DNA of 64,000 nt, taken from positions 1 through 64,000 of the forward strand of contig LXTR01000063.1 of NCBI GenBank assembly GCA_001683825.1, given 5' to 3'. The first letter of the stretch is position 1. The number at the start of each line of letters is the position of its first letter. The notes under the pieces were generated by a model that saw nothing but the letters and a program-made list of their open reading frames with translations, was not told where the DNA came from and did no database searches. The translations under genes were made by a program, and so were the position numbers. This document shows, one piece after another, positions 44,847 through 53,628 of the stretch. This stretch comes from Flavobacteriaceae bacterium CP2B. Its GTDB lineage: Bacteria; Bacteroidota; Bacteroidia; Flavobacteriales; Flavobacteriaceae.

Positions 44847-45806
44847 TCAAAAAGCCTCAATCACCTGGAGGGCGACTTTCAACGCACGGGCCCCCTGCTC
44901 CAGCGACACTATGGGTTCATGGTCTCCGGCGATGGCATCCGCAAAAGTTTCCAGTTCCTCCTTGATGGCATTGTTTACCCGGATTTCCGGGTTTTCAAAA
45001 TAAATCTGCTTTTTAACACCCTCGGCGTTTTGCAGTACCATATCAAATTCACCCGGATGCTCGGGGGCATCCTTCATCTTCACCACTTCCACCTTTTTTT
45101 CAAGGAAGTCGACAGAAATATAAGCGTCTTTTTGGAAAAACCGGGATTTACGCATGTTTTTTAAAGAGATCCTGCTGGCCGTTAGGTTGGCCACACATCC
45201 ATTTTCGAAAAGGATGCGTGCATTGGCAATATCGGGAGAATTGCTGATGACGGAAACCCCGCTTGCGCTGATCGTTTTCACCTTAGATTCCACGACGCTA
45301 AGGATGGCGTCTATATCATGGATCATCAGGTCGAGGACCACCGGTACATCGGTACCCCGGGGGTTGAATTCAGCCAGCCGGTGGGTTTCGATAAACATAG
45401 GGTTCCGGATACTGTCCCTTACTGCTGAAAATGCGGGGTTAAAACGCTCTACGTGCCCCACTTGTCCCTTGACCCCCATTTCGCGCTGCAGCGCAATCAA
45501 TGCTTCGGCCTCCTCCAGGGTATTGGTGATGGGTTTTTCAATAAAGATATGCTTCCCCTTTTCCATGGCCTTCTTCGCACATTCAAAATGGGAAAGGGTA
45601 GGGGTGACGATGTCCACCACCTCCACCGCATCGATTAGTTTGTTTAAATTGTCAAAATAGGTATAGCCAAACTCTTCGGCTACCGCCTTTCCATTAATGG
45701 CGTCGGGATCATAAAAACCAATAAGCTCATATTTATCGGATTCGTTGAGAAGTCGTAAATGAATTTTCCCCAGATGCCCGGCACCGAGTACTCCTACTTT
45801 GAGCAT
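44847..45806 (-). CDS. Gfo/Idh/MocA-family oxidoreductase
   Basis: This 319-residue NAD(P)-dependent oxidoreductase begins MLKVGVLGAGHLGKIHLRLL (Rossmann motif). The EKP motif is in GKHIFIEKPITNTLEEA, and the family's HDIDAIL region is in LDLMIHDIDAILSVVESK. The substrate, often a sugar or cyclitol, cannot be inferred. It is first in the minus-strand operon ending with gntK, with a -7 element 17 bases before the ATG. A frame extending 59 codons upstream crosses that element and was rejected. Confidence 0.9.
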   Translation of the reverse strand: MLKVGVLGAGHLGKIHLRLLNESDKYELIGFYDPDAINGKAVAEEFGYTYFDNLNKLIDAVEVVDIVTPTLSHFECAKKAMEKGKHIFIEKPITNTLEEAEALIALQREMGVKGQVGHVERFNPAFSAVRDSIRNPMFIETHRLAEFNPRGTDVPVVLDLMIHDIDAILSVVESKVKTISASGVSVISNSPDIANARILFENGCVANLTASRISLKNMRKSRFFQKDAYISVDFLEKKVEVVKMKDAPEHPGEFDMVLQNAEGVKKQIYFENPEIRVNNAIKEELETFADAIAGDHEPIVSLEQGARALKVALQVIEAF

Positions 45807-45822
45807 GTCGTTCTGTTTTCGC

Positions 45823-45830
45823 CAAAAATA
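45823..45830 (-). promoter_or_regulatory. -7 promoter element of the eight-gene operon
   Basis: On the minus strand this is TATTTTTG, matching TAnnTTTG, 17 bases before the Gfo/Idh start. No TTG is present at the -33 spacing. Confidence 0.45.
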
Positions 45831-45982
45831 AACATAGTTTGGCAGTTTAGACCGGCCTTGCCCCAAAAGTTTGCCCAGCAGGCCCGTCGTATTTCCCCAT
45901 GGAAATAAAACGCTATTGTTGGGCAGCAGGGTATTCCATCTTCTGCCAAACTTTCCTAACTTCGTAGGCCAAAACCAAACCA

Positions 45983-46624
45983 TTGAAAGATACTCTAAAG
46001 CACAAGGGCATGCGAAACCAGCTTGCCGATGTGGTGGAAGCCAAAGGGATAAAAGACAAAAAAGTGCTCCAGGCCATCCGGTCGGTGCCCAGGCACCTTT
46101 TTATGGATAGTGGTTTTGAAGGGCATGCCTACCAGGACAAGGCCTTCCCAATTGCGGCTGACCAGACGATTTCACAGCCCTATACCGTAGCCTACCAGAC
46201 TGAGTTGCTGGAGGTTTCACAAGGCGACAAAATTCTGGAGATAGGGACCGGAAGCGGCTACCAAACCGCCATATTGCTACAGTTGAAAGCAAGGGTCTAT
46301 ACGATAGAACGCCAGTTGGAACTCTTTAAAAAGACCAACCTCTTCTTCAAGAAAATGGGGTACCGGCCCAAAAAATTTGTCTTTGGGGATGGGTATAAGG
46401 GGTTGCCGGAGGAGGCGCCTTTTGATGGGATCATTGTTACTGCCGGGGCCCCCGAAATCCCAAAGGCACTGCTTGGGCAGTTGAAAATTGGGGGAAAACT
46501 GATAATCCCCGTGGGCGAAGAGGAACAGGTCATGACCCGCATTCAGCGGAAGTCCGAAAAGGAATTCTCAAAAGAGGAATTCGGTTCGTTTCGGTTCGTC
46601 CCCTTGCTGGAAGACAAGAATTAG
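45983..46624 (+). CDS. pcm: Protein-L-isoaspartate O-methyltransferase
   Basis: This 213-residue SAM-dependent enzyme repairs isoaspartyl residues in damaged proteins. It starts at TTG: MKDTLKHKGMRNQLADVVEA is the Bacteroidetes-type N-terminus, so the TTG is preferred over the ATG at 46010. Motifs include PRHLFMDSGFEGHAYQDKA, QTISQPYTVAYQTELLE, and the SAM loop ILEIGTGSGYQTAIL. It is divergent from the Gfo/Idh gene and convergent with smpB. Confidence 0.94.
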   Translation: MKDTLKHKGMRNQLADVVEAKGIKDKKVLQAIRSVPRHLFMDSGFEGHAYQDKAFPIAADQTISQPYTVAYQTELLEVSQGDKILEIGTGSGYQTAILLQLKARVYTIERQLELFKKTNLFFKKMGYRPKKFVFGDGYKGLPEEAPFDGIIVTAGAPEIPKALLGQLKIGGKLIIPVGEEEQVMTRIQRKSEKEFSKEEFGSFRFVPLLEDKN

Positions 46625-46654
46625 GGCTGGAGTACTGCCCCCCGCCGGGCCTGC

Positions 46655-47116
46655 CTAGTTGTTAAAGCTTTTCTTTATCCGGGCCAGGTTCCTTTTGCTT
46701 TCCCTGGTTTTGATGGTTTCCCGCTTGTCGTATAGTTTCTTGCCCTTGGCCAGGGCAATTTTCATTTTGGCGAGTCCCCGGTCACTGATGAACAGGTTGA
46801 GGGGGATGATGGTCAGTCCCGACTGCTTCACTTCTTTGGACAGTTTTTTTAGTTCCTGCCGGTTCAGGAGGAGTTTTCGCGCCGCTTTGGGGTGGTGGTT
46901 GAAATGGGAGGCGTGTGTGTATTCGTCGACCTGCATGTTGATCACAAAAAGTTCGCCCTTCTCGTTGAACTCGCAAAAACTTTCCGTGATGGACGCTTTC
47001 CCCAGGCGTATGGATTTGATTTCGGTTCCCGACAAAACGATACCCGCGACAAAGGTGTCGAGCAGCTCGTATTCAAAGCGCGCCTTTTTGTTTTTAATAT
47101 TGATATTTTTCTGCAT
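46655..47116 (-). CDS. smpB: SsrA-binding protein SmpB
   Basis: SmpB (153 residues) binds tmRNA and brings it to stalled ribosomes for trans-translation. The start MQKNINIKNKKARFEYELLD is usual. VLSGTEIKSIRLGKASI, and the C-terminal basic region KGKKLYDKRETIKTRESKRN, are typical. The start at 47116 is used because an in-frame codon nine bases upstream falls within the -7 element. No tmRNA gene (ssrA) is in the window. The promoter is canonical. Confidence 0.96.
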   Translation of the reverse strand: MQKNINIKNKKARFEYELLDTFVAGIVLSGTEIKSIRLGKASITESFCEFNEKGELFVINMQVDEYTHASHFNHHPKAARKLLLNRQELKKLSKEVKQSGLTIIPLNLFISDRGLAKMKIALAKGKKLYDKRETIKTRESKRNLARIKKSFNN

Positions 47117-47122
47117 GCGGCA

Positions 47123-47152
47123 CAAAAATACGAACTAGGATGGCAGGAACAA
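47123..47152 (-). promoter_or_regulatory. Promoter of smpB
   Basis: On the minus strand, TTG (47150-47152), 19 bases, then TATTTTTG (47123-47130) gives a full match to TTG-N19-TAnnTTTG. The -7 element ends six bases before the ATG, so the leader is only a few bases or absent. Confidence 0.75.
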
Positions 47153-47227
47153 GGGATTCAAACTGGCAGGATTCATTTTATTTTGTCATGTTTGCGCTGT
47201 TTTTGCGATTAAGTAAAGAAAAACACC

Positions 47228-47977
47228 ATGAAAAACCTGTTTATCGTACTCGGAATAGGCCTGATGGCGGCTTGCGGGCAACAGAGGGAGAAAACGCCTA
47301 CTGCCCAGGAAATTGTAGACCGCGCCATTGCGGTATCCGGGGGTGACCGCTACACCAGCAGCCAGATTTCCTTTGAGTTCCGGGGGCGCCGCTATGTCCT
47401 GGAACCCAGTGATCAGGGGAGGGTGTTAAAACGGGTCAGCGTTACTGATTCTGGCTTGCTGGAAGATAGTAAGATGGGGTCCAAATTTATGAGGAAGTTA
47501 AACGACAGCCTCGTGTCCGTGGCCGATTCTATGGCTTCCCGCTATGCCAATTCCATCAATTCGGTCCATTATTTCGCCTACCTGCCCTACGGGCTCAATG
47601 ACCCGGCCGTCAATAAAAAGTTATTGGGCAAGACCGTGATCGATGGCGAGGCCTATTATAAGGTGCAGATTACCTTTGACCGGGAAGGAGGCGGGAAAGA
47701 TTTTGAGGATGTCTATGTGCATTGGTTCAATGCGAGCACGTTTGAGTTAGAATACCTTGCCTATGATTTCCTGGTGGATGGCGGAGGGGTTCGTTTCAGG
47801 AAGGCGTTTAACGAACGCTATGTGGAGGGGATCCGATTTGTGGATTACGAAAATTATTCGTTCAAACAGAAGGTGCCCCCTGCGCTAATGGATAGCCTTT
47901 ACCAAACCGGAGCCCTCCAACTGCTTTCCAGGATAGAACTGCGGGACATCGAGGTCAATCCGGGCAGTGGCAGTTAA
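47228..47977 (+). CDS. Uncharacterised lipoprotein (DUF6503-like)
   Basis: This 249-residue envelope lipoprotein has a lipobox (GLMAACGQ, lipid Cys16). The mature part is beta-rich with ISFEFRGRRYVLEP, GLNDPAVNKKLLGKTVIDG and VYVHWFNASTFELEYLAYDF. It resembles the LolA/LppX-like style of outer-membrane lipoproteins in Bacteroidetes known as DUF6503 (from memory). No function can be given. It is convergent with the phosphatase-like gene, with a 23-base overlap of the two 3' ends. Confidence 0.72.
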   Translation: MKNLFIVLGIGLMAACGQQREKTPTAQEIVDRAIAVSGGDRYTSSQISFEFRGRRYVLEPSDQGRVLKRVSVTDSGLLEDSKMGSKFMRKLNDSLVSVADSMASRYANSINSVHYFAYLPYGLNDPAVNKKLLGKTVIDGEAYYKVQITFDREGGGKDFEDVYVHWFNASTFELEYLAYDFLVDGGGVRFRKAFNERYVEGIRFVDYENYSFKQKVPPALMDSLYQTGALQLLSRIELRDIEVNPGSGS

Positions 47978-48500
47978 AAACGAGCCGCATGTCGCTGGCC
48001 TGGTCCCCCACTAATTGGACGATAAAAAGGCTGCCGTTGTCATACTCGTCCATAGGACCGTACTTATCTTCCCCAATCATTTTGTTGACCAGGGCCGGGG
48101 TACTGTTGCTATGGCCCACCACCAGTACATTTTTCCCCAGGTTGTCTGCCTTGAACTGATCTATTTGAAGTTCGTCCGGGTCGTAATACTGTACGGTGAT
48201 TTCCTGTTTTACGGCCGCGGGCGCTGCTGTCATGGTAGTCCTTTCAAAATCGGTGGTATAAATGGCATCCAGGGCCACTTCATTCAAAATTTCTGCCCAG
48301 TGCATGGCCCTTCCCAATCCCTGCTGGTTTAATTCCGGGTCCAGCGCATCCGGATTGGAGCGGTCTTTCTCGGCATGCCGGATAAAGTAAAAGGTGCTCA
48401 CAACGGCATCACTGCTGTCCGTATTCAGGGGTGTGTCTTCCTTGCAGCCCGCAAGCGACACGAAAAGAAAGGACAAGATTATGGGCAATATGGCTCTCAT
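47955..48500 (-). CDS. Histidine-phosphatase-family lipoprotein
   Basis: This 181-residue lipoprotein (lipid Cys19 in VSLAGCKED) contains a phosphoglycerate-mutase-like domain. The catalytic motif is FYFIRHAEKDRSN with His42, and the second His is in VLVVGHSNSTPALV. Such proteins remove phosphate from small molecules; the substrate is unknown. It lies at the envelope and is divergent from the PorP-like gene. Confidence 0.85.
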   Translation of the reverse strand: MRAILPIILSFLFVSLAGCKEDTPLNTDSSDAVVSTFYFIRHAEKDRSNPDALDPELNQQGLGRAMHWAEILNEVALDAIYTTDFERTTMTAAPAAVKQEITVQYYDPDELQIDQFKADNLGKNVLVVGHSNSTPALVNKMIGEDKYGPMDEYDNGSLFIVQLVGDQASDMRLVFNCHCPD

Positions 48501-48515
48501 AACAAATTGTTTGTC

Positions 48516-48523
48516 TAATTTTG
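48516..48523 (+). promoter_or_regulatory. -7 promoter element of the PorP-like/SPOR gene
   Basis: TAATTTTG matches TAnnTTTG, 63 bases before the ATG at 48587. It overlaps the earliest possible start (48521), which it therefore excludes. No TTG at the -33 spacing. Confidence 0.4.
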
Positions 48524-48586
48524 AAATCCAGGGAACAAGCTGGAAACAGGTTAAAAATAGTAATAATATTCATTGTTTTCCTTCTT

Positions 48587-50095
48587 ATGTTTAAACATGG
48601 GCAATTCTTTCTGCTGCTTCTGCTGCCCTGCCTGTTATTCTGCCAGGACGGGGAACTCCCTCCTGATTTCAGGCAACACAACCTGACGGAATACAACTCA
48701 AGCCTGCTCAGCCCCATCTATTCCCTGGACCGCAGCCCGCCGCGATCCCTGGCCTTATGGACCCGCTGGCAATGGCAGACCGTAGATGGCGACCCAACGA
48801 CCATTTTATTCAACTATACCCACCGCATCAACCCGCAGTCCGCGGCCGGGCTGGGTTTTTTCCAGCACAATACGGGCCTTTTCCTCCAAACCGGGGCAGT
48901 ACTCAACTACGCCTATGACTTTGACCTGGGCGGGGGGGCTTCTGTGGCCCTGGGCCTCAACTCCTTTTTGTACCAGCGAAAACCGTCAGACGACATCTTC
49001 CAGATCAACCCTGATTTTCCCCTGCCCCAGTTTGATGTTTCTAACGACTTTATCCTGCAACTGGCCCCCAGCCTTCGCTTTAAATACGAGCAGTTCAGTG
49101 TGGGCGTGGTCGGTGAGAACCTGGTGGATTACAATTTCACTACCAGTGAGCAGGAGACCAGCGGGTCTGACAAGATCATCATCGGATTGATGAGTTACCA
49201 GTTCCCGGTCTATATTTTTGGAAATGACGACTCCTACGTGCAACCCACTATTTACCTGAAAACCTTGCCTGGAATAGATGACCAGTATGGTATTACCGGC
49301 TTGTTTTCGACCCCCAGGTTCTGGGCGCAATTGGGCTACAATTCCTTCTATGGCGCTTCGGGAGGTGTGGGAGGCCGTTTCTTTAAAGATTTCTCCATTG
49401 GCGCATTGCTCGAATTTGGATCGGAAAACTCTTTCCAGGGGAGCGATACCAGTATCGAGTTCGTTACTGCGTACAGGTTTGGCGAGGGCGACCCCAGGAG
49501 GAGGGTCGTCGGATTTGATGTGGAAGAAGAAGCGGTGGCAGAAGCCCCCGCGGAACCGCCCACAGGAGATGCGGAGGAAGTCGCTGCCGCCGAGGCCAGG
49601 CAGGTACAGGATTCCATTGCCCGGGCAAACCGGGCCCGGGAAGTACGGCAGCAACAGCTGATGGATTCTATCGCGGAGGCACGCCAGGAAACTGCCCTTG
49701 CGGCAGCCAGGAAGATCCGGGAAGCGCGTGAAAGGGATTCCCTTGACCAGCTGGCCCGGGCCAGGGAGGAAGCGGACAGGAAGCTTGCCGCGGCCGAAAA
49801 GGTGACCCCCAAACCCGGGGAGAAATATGAAGAGACCCGGACTATAGACGGACTTGTACCCGGATACTACCTGATCACCAATGTATTTGGCACCAAAAAG
49901 TACTTTGAGGCCTTTATGAAGACCCTGGATAGCAGGGGGCTCCAACCCAAGTCGTTCTACAGGAGCGTGAATAAATACAATTACGTCTACCTCCAGAGGT
50001 ATGATTCCATAGAGGAGGCCCGGGCGGCCCGCGACAGTAAATTCAATGGCAGGTACACCGATCCCCTATGGATCTTCAGGGTAGTGGGCGAATAA
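48587..50095 (+). CDS. PorP/SprF-like outer membrane protein fused to coiled coil and SPOR-like domain
   Basis: This 502-residue protein begins with a signal peptide (QFFLLLLLPCLLFCQ). A region of about 290 residues resembles the type IX secretion PorP/SprF beta-barrel: PRSLALWTRWQWQTV, NPQSAAGLGFFQHNTG and SLRFKYEQFSVGVVGENLVD. A charged Ala/Glu/Arg coiled coil of about 110 residues follows (QVQDSIARANRAREVRQQQ). The C-terminus, GYYLITNVFGTKKYFEAFM to the end, resembles a SPOR-type domain, which binds peptidoglycan. The whole would tie an outer-membrane protein to the cell wall. Architecture is inference from sequence style. Confidence 0.72.
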   Translation: MFKHGQFFLLLLLPCLLFCQDGELPPDFRQHNLTEYNSSLLSPIYSLDRSPPRSLALWTRWQWQTVDGDPTTILFNYTHRINPQSAAGLGFFQHNTGLFLQTGAVLNYAYDFDLGGGASVALGLNSFLYQRKPSDDIFQINPDFPLPQFDVSNDFILQLAPSLRFKYEQFSVGVVGENLVDYNFTTSEQETSGSDKIIIGLMSYQFPVYIFGNDDSYVQPTIYLKTLPGIDDQYGITGLFSTPRFWAQLGYNSFYGASGGVGGRFFKDFSIGALLEFGSENSFQGSDTSIEFVTAYRFGEGDPRRRVVGFDVEEEAVAEAPAEPPTGDAEEVAAAEARQVQDSIARANRAREVRQQQLMDSIAEARQETALAAARKIREARERDSLDQLARAREEADRKLAAAEKVTPKPGEKYEETRTIDGLVPGYYLITNVFGTKKYFEAFMKTLDSRGLQPKSFYRSVNKYNYVYLQRYDSIEEARAARDSKFNGRYTDPLWIFRVVGE

Positions 50096-50146
50096 TGCCC
50101 CCGTGCCCCCGGGGGGGGGGAGTGGTGGTTTGTGGATAGCGGCGCC

Positions 50147-50743
50147 TTATCTTTTAATTTCCCTGGCGATCAGTACATCCAGGTAGGCCACGGTGTTTAG
50201 CAAGTACTTCCGGTCCCGGCAGATGGTCGCCATGGCGACCGCTCCCTGGAGCATGGTAAAGAGTTGTTTGGCAAACTGAAGGGGGGCTACCGGAAGGCGG
50301 ATCTCATTTTTTTTCGCCCCTACTTCGAGCACCAACGCAATTTTGCCTTCAATGGTGGCTACCGTTTCCCTGGCAGCCGCTGCCAACAGCTTGTTGTTGT
50401 GTTCTGCGTCGACCCCGGTGTTCAACACAGGACAACCGCCCATATCGTGGGTAAATTCATCATAGTGGCGATAGAAATTGGTCAGGGAGTAAACCTTGTC
50501 CAGGGCGCTGCCATCAATGGAAAGCTTCGCTTCGATGGCTTGCAGTAAGCGGTTGCTGTTGTATTCAAAAGCCGAGAGTGCCAGGGCTTCCTTGTTTTCA
50601 AAATTGCCGTAAAGCGCCCCTTTGGTGAGGCCCGTTGCCTCGGTCAGGTCACTCATACTAGTACCCACATAGCCATGTTTGTTAAAGATAGGCGCAACGG
50701 TTTCAATGATGTACCTGGTAGTTCTTTCGGCTTTAGTGGTCAT
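50147..50743 (-). CDS. TetR/AcrR-family transcriptional regulator
   Basis: This 198-residue repressor-type protein has an N-terminal helix-turn-helix: GTSMSDLTEATGLTKGALY and GNFENKEALALSAFE. The C-terminal half is the ligand-binding region, QLFTMLQGAVAMATICRD. The ligand and targets are unknown. A perfect 10-base palindrome lies 29 bases upstream of its start and may be its own operator. Adjacent genes on either side (PorP-like, clpB) do not point to a particular regulon. Confidence 0.88.
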   Translation of the reverse strand: MTTKAERTTRYIIETVAPIFNKHGYVGTSMSDLTEATGLTKGALYGNFENKEALALSAFEYNSNRLLQAIEAKLSIDGSALDKVYSLTNFYRHYDEFTHDMGGCPVLNTGVDAEHNNKLLAAAARETVATIEGKIALVLEVGAKKNEIRLPVAPLQFAKQLFTMLQGAVAMATICRDRKYLLNTVAYLDVLIAREIKR

Positions 50744-50771
50744 AGCTGGAATTTTCTACGAATATAAAAAA

Positions 50772-50781
50772 AGTATATACT
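50772..50781. promoter_or_regulatory. Palindrome AGTATATACT upstream of the TetR gene
   Basis: A perfect ten-base palindrome in the 57-base gap before the TetR gene, on the promoter side. TetR proteins often bind such palindromes to repress themselves. The motif is short and AT-rich, so this could be chance. Confidence 0.3.
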
Positions 50782-50800
50782 GCATGGTATCTTAATATAA

Positions 50801-50837
50801 AAAAAACCCCCTGTAGTACCTACTGCAGGGGTTTTTT
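50801..50837. terminator. Terminator after clpB
   Basis: A long stem (A-run plus CCCC(C)TGTAGTA pairing with TACTGCAGGGG plus T-run, one bulge and one G-U pair) with a two-base loop. It lies past the clpB stop on the minus strand, and can also work on the plus strand. Confidence 0.8.
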
Positions 50838-50857
50838 GAATTCTGGGCCGCTAGATT

Positions 50858-53458
50858 TTACTTCACCAATTCAGACTGGTTCCGGAAGATGAGGCCATCG
50901 TCAAAGGAATCGATCAGGATAATGCTATCGGCTTTCACCTGGCCTCCCAGCAATTCCCTGGAAAGCTTGTTGAGTACTTCCTTCTGGATGATTCGCTTGA
51001 TGGGCCGGGCCCCATACTGTGGGTCGAACCCTTTTTCGGCCAGATAGCCGATCGCCTCATCGGTCGCATCAAGGGTAATGTGCTGTCTGTCTAACAGCTT
51101 TTTCAGCTGTTCCAGCTGCAACCTCACGATCGCGATGATATCTGCTTTGTTTAAAGGGGTGAACATGATGATGTCGTCAATGCGGTTGAGGAACTCCGGG
51201 CGTATGGTCTTTCGCAACAGGCCAAGTACTTCTACGCGGGCCGCTTCCGTGGCACTGTAGATATCCTTGTTGTCCTCAAACTTTTCCTGGATGATATGGC
51301 TCCCCATATTACTGGTCATGATGATGATGGTGTTCCTGAAATCGGCCACCCTTCCCTTATTGTCTGTAAGCCGGCCTTCATCCAGGACCTGCAGCAGGAT
51401 GTTGAAGGTATCGGGGTGGGCCTTTTCAATCTCATCGAGCAGGACTACCGAATACGGCCTGCGTCGTACGGCCTCGGTGAGCTGTCCGCCCTCATCATAG
51501 CCCACGTATCCGGGAGGGGCGCCAACCAGGCGGCTTACCGCGTGGCGTTCCTGGTATTCACTCATGTCTATCCGGGTCATGGCATTCTCGTCATCAAACA
51601 GATACGCGGCCAGGGTTTTCGCCAATTCGGTTTTACCCACACCGGTAGGCCCGAGGAAAAGGAAGGAACCAATGGGGCGCTTGCTATCCTGCAGCCCCGC
51701 CCTGCTTCGCCTGATAGCATCGGATACGGCCTGTATGGCCTCATCCTGGCCCACCACCCTTTTATGGAGGACGGCTTCCAGCTTCAGTAGTTTTTCACGT
51801 TCGCTCTGCAACATTTTATTCACAGGGATACCGGTCCATTTGGCTACCACCTCTGCAATGTCCTCGGTTGTTACCTCTTCCTTGATCAGGGTCCCGGCTT
51901 CCTGCTGCAGGGCGAGTTCGGCCTGCAGTGCTTCCAGTTTTTCCTGGGCTTCCTTGATCTTGCCGTATCGCAATTCCGCTACTTTCCCGTAATCCCCGTT
52001 GCGTTCTGCCCTTTCGGCTTCGCCTTTAAAATTTTCTATGTCCTGCTTGGTCTTCTGGATATTCTCTACCACGGTCTTCTCACTGTCCCATTTCGCGAAG
52101 ATCTCGTTGCGATCCTCTTTTAAATTGGCGAGGTCTATATTCAAAGCCTTGAGTTTCGCCTGGTCGTTCTCCCGTTTAATCGCTTCGATCTCGATCTCCA
52201 GTTGCATGATCTTGCGGTCCAGCACATCCAGTTCTTCCGGTTTAGAATTGATCTCCATCCGCAACTTGGAAGCCGCTTCGTCCATAAGGTCAATTGCCTT
52301 ATCGGGCAGGAACCGGTTGGTAATGTACCGTTGCGACAGTTCTACCGCGGCAATCACCGCCTCATCCTTGATCCTAACCTTGTGGTGTGCCTCGTATTTT
52401 TCCTTGAGGCCGCGAAGGATGGAAATCGCGCTTTCGGTATCGGGCTCATCTACGGTGACTTTCTGGAACCTGCGTTCAAGGGCTTTGTCCTTTTCAAAAT
52501 ATTTTTGGTATTCGTCCAGCGTGGTGGCCCCAATGGCGCGCAATTCTCCACGCGCCAGGGCAGGCTTGAGGATGTTTGCGGCATCCATGGCCCCCTGCCC
52601 ACCCCCGGCACCTACCAGGGTATGGATTTCGTCAATGAACAGGATGATGGTGCCATCGGAAGAAGTTACCTCCTTGATCACGGATTTGAGGCGTTCCTCA
52701 AATTCCCCTTTGTATTTGGCCCCCGCGATCAGCGCCCCCATGTCCAGGGAAAACACGCGCTTGTCCTTCAGGTTCTCGGGGACATCGCCCTGTACGATAC
52801 GATGTGCCAGCCCTTCGGCAATAGCAGTCTTTCCCGTACCGGGCTCCCCAACCAGCATCGGGTTGTTCTTGGTGCGCCTGGAGAGGATCTGTAAAATCCG
52901 CCTGATTTCCTCATCCCGGCCAATCACAGGGTCGAGTTTCCCCTGGTCCGCCAGTTCGTTCAGGTTCCTCGCGTACTTGTTCAGTGCGTTGTAGGTTTCT
53001 TCTGCGCTTTGGGAGGTAACACGGCCGCCCTTGCGCAACTCGGTAATAGCTGCCAGCAAGTCCTTTTCTGTGACGCCCTGGTCTTTGAGGATTTGGGCGA
53101 TTTTGCTTTTCGACTTAAAAATGGCCAGCAGCAAATGCTCAATGGAAACGTATTCATCCTTCATGTTCTTGGCCACGATAGACGCTTCATTCAGGGTTTT
53201 AGCGGCTTCGCGGGAGAAGGCTTGCTCTCCCCCGGTAACTTTTGGAAAACGCTCCAACTCCTTGTCGACCACTTGATCGACCATGCCCACGTTGACATTC
53301 AGTTTCTTCAGTAAAAACGGGGTCACATTTTCTTCGACTTCATTAATGGCCTTAAAAAGGTGTTCGTTTTCAATCTGCTGGTGGTTCAGGGCCTGTGCCA
53401 GTTGCTGTGCATGCTGGATGGCCTCCTGGGATTTTATGGTAAAATTGTTGATATTCAT
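50858..53458 (-). CDS. clpB: ATP-dependent chaperone ClpB
   Basis: ClpB (866 residues) is a hexameric AAA+ disaggregase that works with DnaK. It has the N-terminal Clp repeat domain and two nucleotide-binding domains: GEPGTGKTAIAEG near residue 205 and GPTGVGKTELAKT near residue 605. A middle coiled-coil domain (about residues 400-530) sets it apart from ClpA/C. Walker B motifs and IDMSEYQERHAVSRLVGAPP are present. It is a single-gene unit with its own terminator. No CIRCE-like or other heat-shock operator was seen upstream. Confidence 0.96.
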   Translation of the reverse strand: MNINNFTIKSQEAIQHAQQLAQALNHQQIENEHLFKAINEVEENVTPFLLKKLNVNVGMVDQVVDKELERFPKVTGGEQAFSREAAKTLNEASIVAKNMKDEYVSIEHLLLAIFKSKSKIAQILKDQGVTEKDLLAAITELRKGGRVTSQSAEETYNALNKYARNLNELADQGKLDPVIGRDEEIRRILQILSRRTKNNPMLVGEPGTGKTAIAEGLAHRIVQGDVPENLKDKRVFSLDMGALIAGAKYKGEFEERLKSVIKEVTSSDGTIILFIDEIHTLVGAGGGQGAMDAANILKPALARGELRAIGATTLDEYQKYFEKDKALERRFQKVTVDEPDTESAISILRGLKEKYEAHHKVRIKDEAVIAAVELSQRYITNRFLPDKAIDLMDEAASKLRMEINSKPEELDVLDRKIMQLEIEIEAIKRENDQAKLKALNIDLANLKEDRNEIFAKWDSEKTVVENIQKTKQDIENFKGEAERAERNGDYGKVAELRYGKIKEAQEKLEALQAELALQQEAGTLIKEEVTTEDIAEVVAKWTGIPVNKMLQSEREKLLKLEAVLHKRVVGQDEAIQAVSDAIRRSRAGLQDSKRPIGSFLFLGPTGVGKTELAKTLAAYLFDDENAMTRIDMSEYQERHAVSRLVGAPPGYVGYDEGGQLTEAVRRRPYSVVLLDEIEKAHPDTFNILLQVLDEGRLTDNKGRVADFRNTIIIMTSNMGSHIIQEKFEDNKDIYSATEAARVEVLGLLRKTIRPEFLNRIDDIIMFTPLNKADIIAIVRLQLEQLKKLLDRQHITLDATDEAIGYLAEKGFDPQYGARPIKRIIQKEVLNKLSRELLGGQVKADSIILIDSFDDGLIFRNQSELVK

Positions 53459-53628
53459 CTTTTCGTTGCTTTAATTTCCTAATGGCTATTTTTGCATTGT
53501 GTATGGCAACAATCCTACCAAGTCCCATTAGCAGACAAAATGGCGGCAAATAGTGCATATTTCAAGACATTTCGGCAGTTGTAAGGTTTGGGTGAGAATC
53601 CGACCTAATGCCTATAATAGACAATTAT

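Noticed and set aside
50097-50119. Long C/G run after the PorP-like/SPOR gene
   Set aside because: It can pair as a short GC stem but lacks a T-run; it may be a homopolymer-rich spacer, and its length could also be an assembly artefact.
51078-53474. Long plus-strand frames opposite clpB
   Set aside because: The antisense of a conserved gene often stays open; the translations are Ser/Leu-rich with no recognisable domain.
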